DNA of 64,000 nt from Gemmatimonadota bacterium (GCA_016874035.1 VGVM01000007.1:1-64000); one strand, 5' to 3'; positions 25,595-34,962 are shown, counted from the stretch's first letter. A program made the numbers and translations. Notes: a model not told the origin generated them from the letters alone.

Positions 25595-26800
25595 TCAGCG
25601 CGCGACCACCAGCAACGCGTTCGCGACCGGCCGCTCGCCGGTCGGGTCGGATGGCGAGCTCACCGTTCGGCCGCGCAGGTTGAGCGCGGTCGAACCGCCG
25701 CCGTCGAAGTTGAGTGCATCCCACACGCCCTGGGCCTTGAGCAGCTCAGCGAGTTCGACGAGCGTCATCCCGACGCTCGTTGCCTGCCGTCCATCAACGG
25801 TCGCCAGGTAGATCGTCGAACTGTCGCGACTGAACCCGACGACGCTGCGCGGGTGACGCGCCTCGGCGTTGCTGGAGATCGTGCCCTCGTCCCACGGGGC
25901 GCGTGCCGCGACATTCGCGCCGCCGCGGAGGATCCGCGGCCAACCACCGATCAGCAGCTGGGGTGCGGCATACCAGCCCGGCCGCGAGGCAACGGTGGCG
26001 CGCAGCAGCACGCGCACGGTATCGCCGGGCGCTAAGCCCGCGACGACAGCAGAGCGCGGACCGTACGCGCCGAGTATCGCGCCGTTCGCGGGCACGACAT
26101 TGCTCCCGCTGCGGAACGCAGCGGCCGTCACGACGTAGAGCGCGGTGTCGCCGCGACGGCCGGCATCGCCCAACGGCACCTCCGCCACGTTGCGCGCGGT
26201 GTCGCGAGGCGTGGTGCCGAAGCGCGACGTGTAGAGCGTGACGGTCTCGGAGCCGCCACGCGCCCGGTAGTTCACCGCATGCACCGGGAATGCGCCGCCC
26301 TTATGAAACGCCGACCCGTCGAGCATGAACGGGTCGAGCATCGGGCGTCCGCGTGAGTCCACGGCGAACTGCGTGCGCACGATCCCGAACGCACTGAACT
26401 GCGAGTCGGGCGAGCGAAGGCCTTTCCACCATTCGCCGCCGATGACCTGGTTGTTCTCGGCTTCGCCGGTCTGGAGGTTGAAGAAGTCAGCGTTGATCGC
26501 GGCCAGGACACGCGCGGCGCCTTCGGGTTGGCGCGCCACCATGGACGACATCGTCTCGCGCCCCCGGAGCGAGTCCCGCGCCCGCACGTGCCGCAGGTCG
26601 CAGTTGCAGCGGCGTATGTCCACCGACATGACGTTGACGATCCAGGGCCCGGCGGGATCCACGATCCGGCGCCAGCGTACACCGGGCGCGACGACGGAAT
26701 CCGCGACGGCCCGCGCACCCGACGCCTGCGGCGTGGTCCCCTGGGCGTGGAGCGCGCCAACGAGGATCAGCGCGACCGCGGCCGACGCGATGTGTCGCAT
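25595..26800 (-). CDS. Secreted phosphodiester glycosidase (NAGPA/DUF2233 domain)
   Basis: About 401 residues with a signal peptide ending GALHAQGTTP. The NAGPA domain shows INADFFN, GIVRTQFAVD, NGAILGAYG, YLATVDGR and the C-terminal DALNFDGGGSTALNLRG followed by ERPVANAL. The family cleaves sugar-1-phosphodiester bonds, as in the mammalian uncovering enzyme; bacterial members act on cell-wall or exopolysaccharide glycans. The start ATG 26800 overlaps the TGA of the NamZ gene, so the two are coupled, which favours a peptidoglycan-linked role. Confidence 0.88.
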   Translation of the reverse strand: MRHIASAAVALILVGALHAQGTTPQASGARAVADSVVAPGVRWRRIVDPAGPWIVNVMSVDIRRCNCDLRHVRARDSLRGRETMSSMVARQPEGAARVLAAINADFFNLQTGEAENNQVIGGEWWKGLRSPDSQFSAFGIVRTQFAVDSRGRPMLDPFMLDGSAFHKGGAFPVHAVNYRARGGSETVTLYTSRFGTTPRDTARNVAEVPLGDAGRRGDTALYVVTAAAFRSGSNVVPANGAILGAYGPRSAVVAGLAPGDTVRVLLRATVASRPGWYAAPQLLIGGWPRILRGGANVAARAPWDEGTISSNAEARHPRSVVGFSRDSSTIYLATVDGRQATSVGMTLVELAELLKAQGVWDALNFDGGGSTALNLRGRTVSSPSDPTGERPVANALLVVAR

Positions 26801-28065
26801 CACGGGTACAGGCGATACGCCTTCACTTTCTCGGCGAATGCGGCGGCGTCGGCTTCCCAGCGGGCGAGCAGTTCGTCCACCGTCCCGTTCTTCACCGCGG
26901 CGAGCAACTCATCGGTGCCCGCGAGGCGGTTGAAGTGCGACTCCCGCCACGTGAGGTCCGTCGAGTGCCGCGAATAGACCAGGCGGAGCATGCGCGCGCC
27001 GACGGTGATCGGTTGGATCGTATTGCGATTCGTCACGCGAATGCGGATCATCGGCACCGGTCGCGGGCCTGCCTGCTTCTGCCCCGCCTCGATCATGCTC
27101 TCCGTCGCCTCGAATGCGACCCCGGGCATGCGCATGGCGTTCAAATGCTGCACGATCTCACGCACGTCGGTCATCCACTGCGCACCGATCAACAGGAACG
27201 GTGCCTCGGTCCCGCGCCCTTCGCTCATGTTCGTGCCTTCGAAGAACACCGTACCCGGGTACATCAGCGCAGCGTCGAGGTCGCGGATGTTCGGCGACGG
27301 GTTGATCCACGGAATCCCGGTCTCGTTGAACCACATCGAGCGGCGATACCCGGACATCGGCACGACCTTCAGATCCGACACCACCAGCTTCTCGCCCACG
27401 AGGAACCGCATGAGCTCGCCGGACGTCAGGCCGTAGCGCAGGGCGACGGGAAACTGCCCGACGAACGACGCGAACTGCGTCTTCAGGATGTTGCCCTGCA
27501 CCACGTCGGCACGAATGGGGTTCGGGCGGTCGAGGACGATGAACGGCACCTTGGCCCCGGCGGCAGCCGCCGAGAGCGCCATCGTCCACTGGAACGTGTA
27601 CACGCGCGCGCCGACATCCTGGATGTCGTAGAGCAGGACGTCAATCTTCGCGAGGTCTTCGGCGCGCGGCACGCGCGTCTCGCCGTACAGGGAGTACACG
27701 GGAACGCCCGTCGCGGAGTCCACGCTCGACGCGACCTTTTCGCCGGCCGCGGCCATCCCGCGAATCCCATGCTCGGGCCCGAAGAGCGCGGTGAGGCGTA
27801 CGCCTGGCGCCTTGTGCAGCAGGTCGATCGAACTGCGGCCGTCGCGCGCCCGGCCGGAATGGTTCGTGATCAGGCCGACGCGCTTGCCGCGGATCAGGTG
27901 CATCGAGTCGGCGAGCAGGACCTCGATTCCGGGCCTGACGCCGGCCGTTACGGACTGGGCACCTGGGGGGCTCGCGGGCAATCCGGCGACAATGGCGCAG
28001 GCAACCGCCGCACGGATGGCCCGGACCGCCGGGCGAGGGTGAGGAACTGGCATGGATGTGGTCAT
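26800..28065 (-). CDS. namZ: Exo-beta-N-acetylmuramidase NamZ (DUF1343, GH171)
   Basis: A 421-residue exported enzyme expected to release MurNAc from the non-reducing end of peptidoglycan fragments. The signal peptide ends LPASPPGAQSVTAG. The DUF1343 pattern is GIEVLLADSMHLIRGKRVGL, ITNHSGR, FGPEHGIRG, YSLYGETR, LLYDIQDVGARVYTF, VLDRPNPI and SPNIRDLDAALMYPGT. Known NamZ of Bacillus subtilis acts with NagZ and AmiE in wall recycling. Here the partner gene is a NAGPA-type glycosidase. ATG 28065 is used; a second ATG lies 12 bases in. It is divergent from deoC with a 69-bp spacer. Confidence 0.9.
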   Translation of the reverse strand: MTTSMPVPHPRPAVRAIRAAVACAIVAGLPASPPGAQSVTAGVRPGIEVLLADSMHLIRGKRVGLITNHSGRARDGRSSIDLLHKAPGVRLTALFGPEHGIRGMAAAGEKVASSVDSATGVPVYSLYGETRVPRAEDLAKIDVLLYDIQDVGARVYTFQWTMALSAAAAGAKVPFIVLDRPNPIRADVVQGNILKTQFASFVGQFPVALRYGLTSGELMRFLVGEKLVVSDLKVVPMSGYRRSMWFNETGIPWINPSPNIRDLDAALMYPGTVFFEGTNMSEGRGTEAPFLLIGAQWMTDVREIVQHLNAMRMPGVAFEATESMIEAGQKQAGPRPVPMIRIRVTNRNTIQPITVGARMLRLVYSRHSTDLTWRESHFNRLAGTDELLAAVKNGTVDELLARWEADAAAFAEKVKAYRLYP

Positions 28066-28134
28066 CGTGAAGTCGGAAGATATGCACCGAACCCGGGCAC
28101 CCGTCAGTATTATGGTAGTAACCCTTCCCAGTCC

Positions 28135-29181
28135 ATGACTCCATCCAATACGCGCGGCCTCAAGCTGGCCGGAAAGGACACGTCAGCGGCGGGCGCAGCC
28201 AAAACGGGCCCGCGGCCGATGCCCGGTGCAACGTTTGCCCGAAACCCCGGCACCGCGCTCGACCTGGACCGCGTGCTCGCGGTCCGCGTGAACCGGAGCG
28301 CGGTCGAACGACGCGCCGCCACGATCCCCACGCGCCGGACCGTGAAGAAACAGTGGCAGGCAGCGTGGTTGCTCCGGGCAGTGACGCTCATTGACCTCAC
28401 GACGCTCTCCGGCGACGACACGCCGGGGAACGTTCGCCGCCTCTGCGCCAAGGCGATGCACCCGCTCCGCGATGATCTCGAGCACCTCCTGGGTGTCGAG
28501 TCGCTTGGTGTAAAGTGCGGTGCCGTCTGTGTGTATCACACGCTCGTCCCGACGGCGGTCGAGACACTCGAGGGGAGCGGCATCCCGGTCGCCGCGGTCA
28601 GCACCGGCTTCCCGGCCGGCCTCTCTCCACTCTCGACCCGTATCACCGAAGTGAAGGAGAGCGTCGCCGCGGGCGCCGGCGAGATTGATATCGTGATCAC
28701 GCGCGGGCATGTGCTCACCGGCAACTGGGATGCCCTTTACGACGAGGTGCGCGCGTTCCGCGAAGCCTGCGGCGACGCGCACATGAAGGCCATCCTCGGC
28801 ACCGGCGACCTTGCGACGCTCACCAACGTTGCGCGCGCCTCGATGGTCGCCATGATGGCCGGCGCCGACTTCATCAAGACGAGCACCGGCAAGGAAGGCG
28901 TGAACGCCACGCTCCCGGTGTCGCTCGTCATGGTGCGGATGATCCGCGAGTACTTCGAACAGACGGGCTATCCCGTCGGCTACAAGCCGGCCGGCGGCAT
29001 CCGCTCGGCGAAGAATGCGCTCGAGTACCTCTACCTCATGAAGGAGGAACTCGGCGAGCGTTGGGCGCGCCCGGACCTCTTCCGGTTCGGGGCGTCGGGC
29101 CTGCTCACGGACATCGAACGGCAGGTCGAGTATTTCGCGACCGGGCGCTACGCGGCCGCGTATCGCCAGCCCATGGTCTAG
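28135..29181 (+). CDS. deoC: Deoxyribose-phosphate aldolase
   Basis: A 348-residue cytoplasmic aldolase that splits 2-deoxyribose-5-phosphate into glyceraldehyde-3-phosphate and acetaldehyde. The class I TIM-barrel residues are in IDLTTLSGDDT, CVYHTLVPTAVETL, STGFPAG, EIDIVITRGHVL, MKAILGTGDL, the Schiff-base Lys in GADFIKTSTGKEG, and VGYKPAGGIR. It has about 80 extra N-terminal residues compared with E. coli DeoC, in the longer group found beside aldehyde dehydrogenase genes. ATG 28135 has no clear Shine-Dalgarno sequence; TATTAT at 28109-28114 may be the -10. The next gene can oxidise the acetaldehyde product. Confidence 0.95.
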   Translation: MTPSNTRGLKLAGKDTSAAGAAKTGPRPMPGATFARNPGTALDLDRVLAVRVNRSAVERRAATIPTRRTVKKQWQAAWLLRAVTLIDLTTLSGDDTPGNVRRLCAKAMHPLRDDLEHLLGVESLGVKCGAVCVYHTLVPTAVETLEGSGIPVAAVSTGFPAGLSPLSTRITEVKESVAAGAGEIDIVITRGHVLTGNWDALYDEVRAFREACGDAHMKAILGTGDLATLTNVARASMVAMMAGADFIKTSTGKEGVNATLPVSLVMVRMIREYFEQTGYPVGYKPAGGIRSAKNALEYLYLMKEELGERWARPDLFRFGASGLLTDIERQVEYFATGRYAAAYRQPMV

Positions 29182-29211
29182 ACCCACTGACACGCACGCC
29201 CACCGGATCCC

Positions 29212-31599
29212 ATGGCGACCACAATTCCTGAGATCTTCGAATCCCTCGACTACGGCCCGGCGCCGGAGTCAGACAAGCCCGCGCTCGAATGGCTCGCGCG
29301 CCACAAGGCGACGTTCGGGCACCACATCAACGGCGCATTCACAAAGCCGAAGGGCGCGACGATCAGCGTCGTGAACCCCGCGACGGGCGCCGAGCTCGCG
29401 AAGGTTGTGCAAGGTTCGCGCGCAGATGTGGACCTGGCCGTGACCGCCGCGCGTAAGGCGCTGGTCGAATGGCAGGCGCTCGGGACGCACGGACGTGCGC
29501 GGCACCTGTACGCACTGGCGCGCATGGTCCAACGGCATTCGCGACTCCTCGCTGTGCTCGAGTCCCTGGACAACGGCAAGAGCATCCGTGAGACACGCGA
29601 CCTCGACATCCCGCTCGTCGCGCGCCACTTCTATCACCACGCCGGCTGGGCGCAGCTGCTCGAGACGGAGTTCCCCGGCTACACCGGCGCGGGCGTCGTG
29701 GGGCAGATCATCCCGTGGAACTTCCCGCTGCTCATGCTGGCGTGGAAGATCGCGCCCGCGCTCGCCGCCGGTTGCACGGTCGTGCTCAAGCCCGCCGAGT
29801 TCACTCCGCTCACCGCCCTGGCCTTCGCGGAACTCGCGAACGAGGCCGGGATCCCGAAGGGCGTGATCAACATCATCACGGGCGACGGCTCCACGGGCGC
29901 GGCGCTCGTGGATCACCCCGGCGTGGACAAGCTCGCGTTCACTGGGAGCACCGACGTCGGGCGCATCATCCGCAAGGCGACGGCCGGCAGCGGCAAGAAG
30001 CTCTCGCTCGAACTCGGCGGCAAGAGTCCGTTCATCGTGTTCGACGACGCCGACCTCGACTCGGTGGTCGAAGGCGTGGTGGACGCGATCTGGTTCAACC
30101 AGGGGCAGGTGTGCTGCGCGGGCTCGCGACTCCTCGTGCACGAGGGTATCGCGGAGCGGCTGTTCGAGAAGCTGCGCGCGCGCATGGAACGCCTGCGCGT
30201 GGGTGCCCCGCTCGACAAGGCCGTGGACATGGGCGCGATCGTCGCCCCGGTCCAGCTCGAACGCATCCGTTCGCTGGTCGAGCAAGGTCGCAAGGAAGGC
30301 GCGGACATGTGGCAGCCGTCCTGGGCCGTGCCGAAGGACGGCTGCTTCTACCCGCCGACGTTGTTCACCAAGGTCGCGCCAAGCTCGACGATCGCCCAGG
30401 TCGAGATCTTCGGGCCCGTGCTCGTCTCGATGACGTTCCGCACGCCGGCCGAGGCGGTCGCGTTGGCCAACAACACCCCGTTCGGGCTCGCCGCGAGTAT
30501 CTGGAGCGAGAACATCAACCTCGCGCTCGACATCGCGCCGAAGGTCAAGGCCGGAGTGGTCTGGATCAACTGCACGAACCTCTTCGACGCGGCGGCGGGA
30601 TTTGGCGGGTACCGCGAGAGCGGCTACGGGCGCGAAGGTGGCCGCGAGGGGATGTGGGAATACCTGAAAAGACAGCAACCACGGGTAGTAGGTAGTAGGT
30701 ATTTGGGGAGGAAGGCGAAGTCATCAACGGCTGTTGCGCCCGCGTCAGGCCTCGCGGTGGACCGCACGGCCAAGCTGTACATCGGCGGCAAGCAGGTGCG
30801 ACCCGATGGCGGCTACTCGCTCCGGATACTCGGCGCGAACGGCAAGCCGCTCGGCGAGGTCGGCGAGGGCAACCGGAAGGACGTGCGGAATGCGGTCGAG
30901 GCCGCGCAGGCGGCCGCGAGCTCATGGTCGCGCACCACGGGCCACGCGCGGGCGCAGATCCTCTATTACATCGCCGAGAACCTTGCGGCGCGGCGCGCGG
31001 AGTTCGCGGCGCGGCTCACGGCCCTCACGGGCGGCGACGGTGGCGGCGAGGTGGATGCGACCGTCACGCGGCTCTTCACGTACGCATCGTGGGCCGACAA
31101 GTGGGACGGCGCGGTGCACCACACGCCGGTGCGCGGCGTCACGCTCGCGATGAACGAGCCGCTTGGCGTGATCGGCGTTGCCGCGCCGGACGCGCATCCG
31201 CTGCTCGGCTTCGTGTCGGTCGTCGCTCCGGCGATTGCGGCCGGCAACGCCGTGATCGCGGTCCCGAGCGAACGGCACCCGTTGGCCGTGACGGACTTCT
31301 ATCAGGTACTCGACACCAGCGACCTCCCAGGCGGCGTGGTCAACATCGTCACGGGCCGCAAGGACGAACTGGCGAAGGTGCTCGCCGAACACGACGACGT
31401 CGCTGCGATCTGGTATTGGGGGTCGCAGGCCGGCGTGAAGATGTGCGAGCTGGCGAGCTGCGGAAACATGAAGCAGACGTGGTGCGAGGACTCGGCGGCC
31501 CGCCCGCGCGCATGGGCGGACGCGGCCGACGGCGAGGGCCGTGAGTTCCTCAGGCACGCCACGCAGGTGAAGAACATCTGGATTCCGTACGGGGAATAG
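29212..31599 (+). CDS. Double-domain aldehyde dehydrogenase
   Basis: A 795-residue fusion of two aldehyde dehydrogenase units. The first (about 30-490) is complete: PWNFPLLMLAWK, FTGSTDVGR, the general base Glu in LELGGKSPF (about 267) and nucleophile Cys in QGQVCCAGS (about 301). The second (about 515-795) has cofactor-domain elements (GVIGVAAPDAHPLLGF, AGNAVIAVPSE) but no LELGGK equivalent and no clear catalytic loop, and it ends early. It is therefore probably structural. The gene follows deoC by 30 nt and most likely oxidises acetaldehyde to acetate. The linker between the halves (RVVGSRYLG) is encoded by a solo copy of the heptad array seen at 51.6 and 52.2 kb. Confidence 0.92.
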   Translation: MATTIPEIFESLDYGPAPESDKPALEWLARHKATFGHHINGAFTKPKGATISVVNPATGAELAKVVQGSRADVDLAVTAARKALVEWQALGTHGRARHLYALARMVQRHSRLLAVLESLDNGKSIRETRDLDIPLVARHFYHHAGWAQLLETEFPGYTGAGVVGQIIPWNFPLLMLAWKIAPALAAGCTVVLKPAEFTPLTALAFAELANEAGIPKGVINIITGDGSTGAALVDHPGVDKLAFTGSTDVGRIIRKATAGSGKKLSLELGGKSPFIVFDDADLDSVVEGVVDAIWFNQGQVCCAGSRLLVHEGIAERLFEKLRARMERLRVGAPLDKAVDMGAIVAPVQLERIRSLVEQGRKEGADMWQPSWAVPKDGCFYPPTLFTKVAPSSTIAQVEIFGPVLVSMTFRTPAEAVALANNTPFGLAASIWSENINLALDIAPKVKAGVVWINCTNLFDAAAGFGGYRESGYGREGGREGMWEYLKRQQPRVVGSRYLGRKAKSSTAVAPASGLAVDRTAKLYIGGKQVRPDGGYSLRILGANGKPLGEVGEGNRKDVRNAVEAAQAAASSWSRTTGHARAQILYYIAENLAARRAEFAARLTALTGGDGGGEVDATVTRLFTYASWADKWDGAVHHTPVRGVTLAMNEPLGVIGVAAPDAHPLLGFVSVVAPAIAAGNAVIAVPSERHPLAVTDFYQVLDTSDLPGGVVNIVTGRKDELAKVLAEHDDVAAIWYWGSQAGVKMCELASCGNMKQTWCEDSAARPRAWADAADGEGREFLRHATQVKNIWIPYGE
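30684..30704 (+). repeat. Solo heptanucleotide array inside the aldehyde dehydrogenase gene
   Basis: GGTAGTA-GGTAGTA-GGTATTT, three 7-bp units (21 bp, so frame-neutral), matching the repeat that flanks the four-helix-bundle gene at 51.6-52.2 kb. It encodes part of the linker between the two ALDH domains, in the frame that avoids TAG. Confidence 0.7.
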
Positions 31600-31601
31600 C
31601 G

Positions 31602-32939
31602 ATGACGACACGCTGGGCTTCGGTGGCAACGACGGTGGCGGCGTGCGTGACGTTCGCGGGCGCCAACAGCACACCCCTCTCCGCGCAATCGCACCTCGAG
31701 TCGCGCAATCGCTGGGCCCGGCTCTGCGAGATCCGGCGCGAGAAGTTCGACCGCATCCTGCCGGAAGCGATGCGCGAGAACGGCATAGACATGTGGATCG
31801 TCGCGATGCGCGAGGGACATTACGATCCGCTCTGGGACCTCCTCGGCCGTGGCTACGTAGGCTCGATCGGATACTTCGTGTTCACGGATCGCGGCGGCGA
31901 CCGCATCGAGCGGGTGGCCATTGACGTCACCGACCACAATCGCGCCGCGTGCGGCGCGTACGACGCCGTCGCCGGGACGTCCGACCTCGCGGCGTTCGTG
32001 CGCCAGCGGAATCCGCGCAAGATCGGCATCAACACGTCCGACGAGATGGGAATGGCCGACGGCCTGACCCACACGCTCCACCGCCACCTCACGACGACAC
32101 TCGGTCCGGAGTTGTCCGCGAAGCTTGTGAGCGCGGAAAAGCTGATCTCCGACTTCAGCTCGCGCCGGGTCGCGAGCGAACTCGTCGCCTTCGGTGACGC
32201 GACGGAAATCGGTCGCCAGATCGCCGAGCGCGCGCTGTCGAACGAGGTCATCACCCCCGGCGTCACGACGCTGGCCGAGGTCGCCTGGTGGATCCAGGAA
32301 CAGCAGCTGCAGCGCGGGCTTGGTTCGTCGTTCGAAGTGCCGAGCATTTACATCACCGGACCTGACGGGATCGAGGCGACGTCGAACGACCGCATCATCC
32401 AGCGCGGCGACATCATCATGATGGACTTTGGCGTCGGCTACCTGAACATGTGGACCGACCAGAAGCGGATCGCGTACGTGCTGAAGCCCGGCGAGACGCG
32501 ACTGCCGGCCAGCATCCAGCGTGCGTTCGACCAGGCCGTGAAGGTGCGTGAGGTGATCCGGAAAACCGCCCGCGCCGGCAAGACGGCGAAGGCGATGATG
32601 GACGAGGTCAATGCGGCGATCGTCGCGGCCGGGTTCACGCAGATGCAGGGCTTCAACCAGGTGCGGAACGACGCAAGCACCGAGTTCATCATCGGCTGTC
32701 ACTCGGTGGGAGACTGGGGCCACGGGATCGGTCCGTCCATGGCATGGTTCAATCCCGGACGGCTCAACTTCGAGATTCGGCCGAGCAACCTGTTCTCGAT
32801 CGAGTTGTTCGCGTACACGCCGCTCCCCGAGTGGGGCGGGAAGAAGCTGCGGATCCCGCTCGAGGATGATGCGGTGGTGACCGCGCGAGGCGTGGAGTGG
32901 CTGTCGCCGATCAATCACCGGATACAGTTGATCCGGTAG
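31602..32939 (+). CDS. Secreted M24 family metallopeptidase (Xaa-Pro aminopeptidase-like)
   Basis: A 445-residue exported protein. The signal peptide ends TPLSAQSHLE (mature Gln). The creatinase-type N-terminal domain (about 35-175) is followed by the pita-bread domain. Metal ligands fit IIMMDFGVG (Asp), NMWTDQKR (Asp), GCHSVGDWGHGIG (His), SIELFAY (Glu) and LEDDAVVT (Glu or Asp). Members hydrolyse Xaa-Pro dipeptides or peptides. GGGGAA lies 7 nt upstream of the ATG. It begins 2 nt after the ALDH stop, so it is probably cotranscribed, although no pathway link is evident. Confidence 0.88.
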   Translation: MTTRWASVATTVAACVTFAGANSTPLSAQSHLESRNRWARLCEIRREKFDRILPEAMRENGIDMWIVAMREGHYDPLWDLLGRGYVGSIGYFVFTDRGGDRIERVAIDVTDHNRAACGAYDAVAGTSDLAAFVRQRNPRKIGINTSDEMGMADGLTHTLHRHLTTTLGPELSAKLVSAEKLISDFSSRRVASELVAFGDATEIGRQIAERALSNEVITPGVTTLAEVAWWIQEQQLQRGLGSSFEVPSIYITGPDGIEATSNDRIIQRGDIIMMDFGVGYLNMWTDQKRIAYVLKPGETRLPASIQRAFDQAVKVREVIRKTARAGKTAKAMMDEVNAAIVAAGFTQMQGFNQVRNDASTEFIIGCHSVGDWGHGIGPSMAWFNPGRLNFEIRPSNLFSIELFAYTPLPEWGGKKLRIPLEDDAVVTARGVEWLSPINHRIQLIR

Positions 32940-32967
32940 GGTGTCGGCACGGCCCGGGACGTCGGTT

Positions 32968-32998
32968 GACCGCCGGTGCATGTAAACGTCCGGCGGTC
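32968..32998. repeat. Perfect 9-bp hairpin after the M24 peptidase gene
   Basis: GACCGCCGG (32968-32976) pairs with CCGGCGGTC (32990-32998) around a 13-nt loop, 29 bp after the stop codon. No T-run follows. It could be a Rho-independent-like or RNA-stability structure. Confidence 0.5.
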
Positions 32999-33073
32999 GG
33001 GCGGCACCTGATGGATGAACGTCATTGCGGCGCGACCCGCGCCGCGCCGACCCGCGCACATTTCGGAGCCCGC

Positions 33074-34180
33074 ATGTCCCGACGCATTCGACGCACGCTT
33101 GTCACGGCCGCCGTCGCGATCGTGGTCATGGCGGCAGGCCCGGCGACCACCGCCGGCTCATTGACCGCCATCGCGGACATGAGCGAGGCGCGTATGGCGC
33201 ACACGGCGACACTGCTCGCCGACGGCCGCGTGCTCGTCGCCGGCGGGTTCACCGAGGCGGGCTCGGCGCGAGGGGCCCAGGCGTACGACGCCGCAACGCG
33301 GCGCTTCTCGCCCCTGCCTCCGATGCTCACGACACGGCACAGCCATACCGCGACTCGCCTGCGTGACGGCCGCGTGCTGATCGTCGGCGGTCTCGGCGCG
33401 GGAAACACGACACTGGCCACGGCGGAGATCTTCAACCCGGTGACGAACACGTTCTCGCCGGCGGGCACGCTGCAAGAGGCGCGTGCCGGGCACGTCGCCG
33501 TACTCCTCGATGACGGCCGCATACTCCTGGCGGGCGGCCTTGGTCTTGGCTGGACCTTCCTTTCGAGCGCCGAGCTCTACGATCCGGCCTCCGGGACGTT
33601 CAGCCGGACGGGCAGCATGACGGCGCCCCGCGAAAGTCATGTCGGGCTCCTGTTGCGTGACGGGCGGGCGTTCATCGTGGGCGGCCACCGCGGTCGGCGA
33701 TCGGAGATGGTGCTCTACAGCTCCGCCGAGGCGTACGACCCCCGGACGGGCCGATTCAGCCACGTTGCCGACATGTCCATCCGCCGACACAAGCACGATG
33801 CCGTGCTGCTCCAGGATGGGCGGGTGCTCGTCACGGGTGGCTCGACCACGCGAGATTACGACGAGCGGTACGCGTCAAGCGAGATCTTCGACCCCGCAGC
33901 TGTGAAGTTTTCCGACGGACCGACCCTGAACCGCCCGCGCTACAAGCACGCCGGAAGCAGCGTCCTGCTCCAGTCCGGCCAGGTGCTGATCGCCGGCGGC
34001 GCGACCGAAGCCGAGGTGTACGACGCTCGGACGAAGACGTTCTCGATCGTCGCGGGGTCGTCGCGACTGACCGGGCATTTCTCGGCCGTCGCCCCGCTGG
34101 CCGACGGGAACGTGCTGATCACGGGCGGATACGGCAGTGACGTGGGCCCGCGAGCGACGGCCTGGCTCTACCGGCGTTGA
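33074..34180 (+). CDS. Secreted kelch-repeat beta-propeller protein
   Basis: A 368-residue exported protein with a signal peptide ending AGPATTAGSLT. This is the one predicted export here without Gln at +1. Six or seven kelch blades follow, each with the HTATLLADGRVLVAGG type motif: HTATRLRDGRVLIVGG, HVAVLLDDGRILLAGG, HVGLLLRDGRAFIVGG, HDAVLLQDGRVLVTGG, KHAGSSVLLQSGQVLIAGG and FSAVAPLADGNVLITGG. The fold binds ligands or proteins and has no catalytic residues I can recognise. CGGAG six bases upstream supports ATG 33074. Confidence 0.85.
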   Translation: MSRRIRRTLVTAAVAIVVMAAGPATTAGSLTAIADMSEARMAHTATLLADGRVLVAGGFTEAGSARGAQAYDAATRRFSPLPPMLTTRHSHTATRLRDGRVLIVGGLGAGNTTLATAEIFNPVTNTFSPAGTLQEARAGHVAVLLDDGRILLAGGLGLGWTFLSSAELYDPASGTFSRTGSMTAPRESHVGLLLRDGRAFIVGGHRGRRSEMVLYSSAEAYDPRTGRFSHVADMSIRRHKHDAVLLQDGRVLVTGGSTTRDYDERYASSEIFDPAAVKFSDGPTLNRPRYKHAGSSVLLQSGQVLIAGGATEAEVYDARTKTFSIVAGSSRLTGHFSAVAPLADGNVLITGGYGSDVGPRATAWLYRR

Positions 34181-34197
34181 TCAGGCGCGCTCAGCGC

Positions 34198-34962
34198 TCA
34201 GCGGCGGTCCCGCGCAGCGACACGACCTCGCACGATCTCGCCGCACTGCAGCATGCCGCCGCGTTCGAGCGCTCGCCGTGACGCGGCGTTGTCGCGGTTG
34301 CAGCGAGCGGCCGCGATGAAACCGCGGTCCCGCGCGATTCGCTTCAGTTCCTGCACCAGGTAGCTCGCCAGCCCGCGCCGCCGGTGCGCCGGTGCGACCT
34401 CCATATAGATGTCGCCATACGGCGGGTTGTAGTGCGAAAACAGCCCACCCGTTGCGACCAGCTCGCCGTTGAGGTCGAGTCCCCAATCGCCGATCGGCTC
34501 GGTCGAGTGCGGGAACACGGCCGCATGGTCTTCGGGCCGTACCGCTCGGAGCCGCACGCCGCCGGGCGCAGTGAAATGGGACTGCCCGCCCTCGGCGAAC
34601 AGCAGGGTGTGCGCTTCCCGGTCGGTGCTGAACTCCTGAAGGAGCGGCGCTAGGAACGGATCGTTCGTTTGGGCTTCCATGTGCGTCGCGCGCGTCGCGC
34701 GGAGCACGGCCGCGAACAGCGCCGGCGCCTCCGACATCCCGTCCGGCGTGACGAAGAACTCCTTCACGGTCTGATGCGGTTCACCGGGCGGTGCACCCAG
34801 GGCGGCGTAGCCGACCGTGATACCGTCCTCGGCGATTCGATACAGCGTCGTGAAACCGCGTTGATGCCACGAGTCGTGGACGATCTGGGCCGCCATGGCG
34901 GCGCGGTAGCGCTCGCGCCACGGCAGCAGCGATTCGAGCGCTGACTCGGTGACGATCGGCAT
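34198..34962 (-). CDS. GNAT family N-acetyltransferase
   Basis: A 254-residue cytoplasmic protein. The C-terminal half is a GNAT domain: MEVAPAHRRRGLASYLVQEL holds the acetyl-CoA loop R/Q-x-x-G-x-G/A, followed by ARCNRDNAASRRALERGGM. The N-terminal half looks like a second, diverged GNAT fold without that loop (GFTTLYRIAEDGITVGYAAL). Acceptor unknown. ATG 34962 chosen; a longer frame upstream is not coding-like. It converges with the kelch gene at 17 bp and is downstream of the pil operon on the same strand. Confidence 0.8.
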   Translation of the reverse strand: MPIVTESALESLLPWRERYRAAMAAQIVHDSWHQRGFTTLYRIAEDGITVGYAALGAPPGEPHQTVKEFFVTPDGMSEAPALFAAVLRATRATHMEAQTNDPFLAPLLQEFSTDREAHTLLFAEGGQSHFTAPGGVRLRAVRPEDHAAVFPHSTEPIGDWGLDLNGELVATGGLFSHYNPPYGDIYMEVAPAHRRRGLASYLVQELKRIARDRGFIAAARCNRDNAASRRALERGGMLQCGEIVRGRVAARDRR

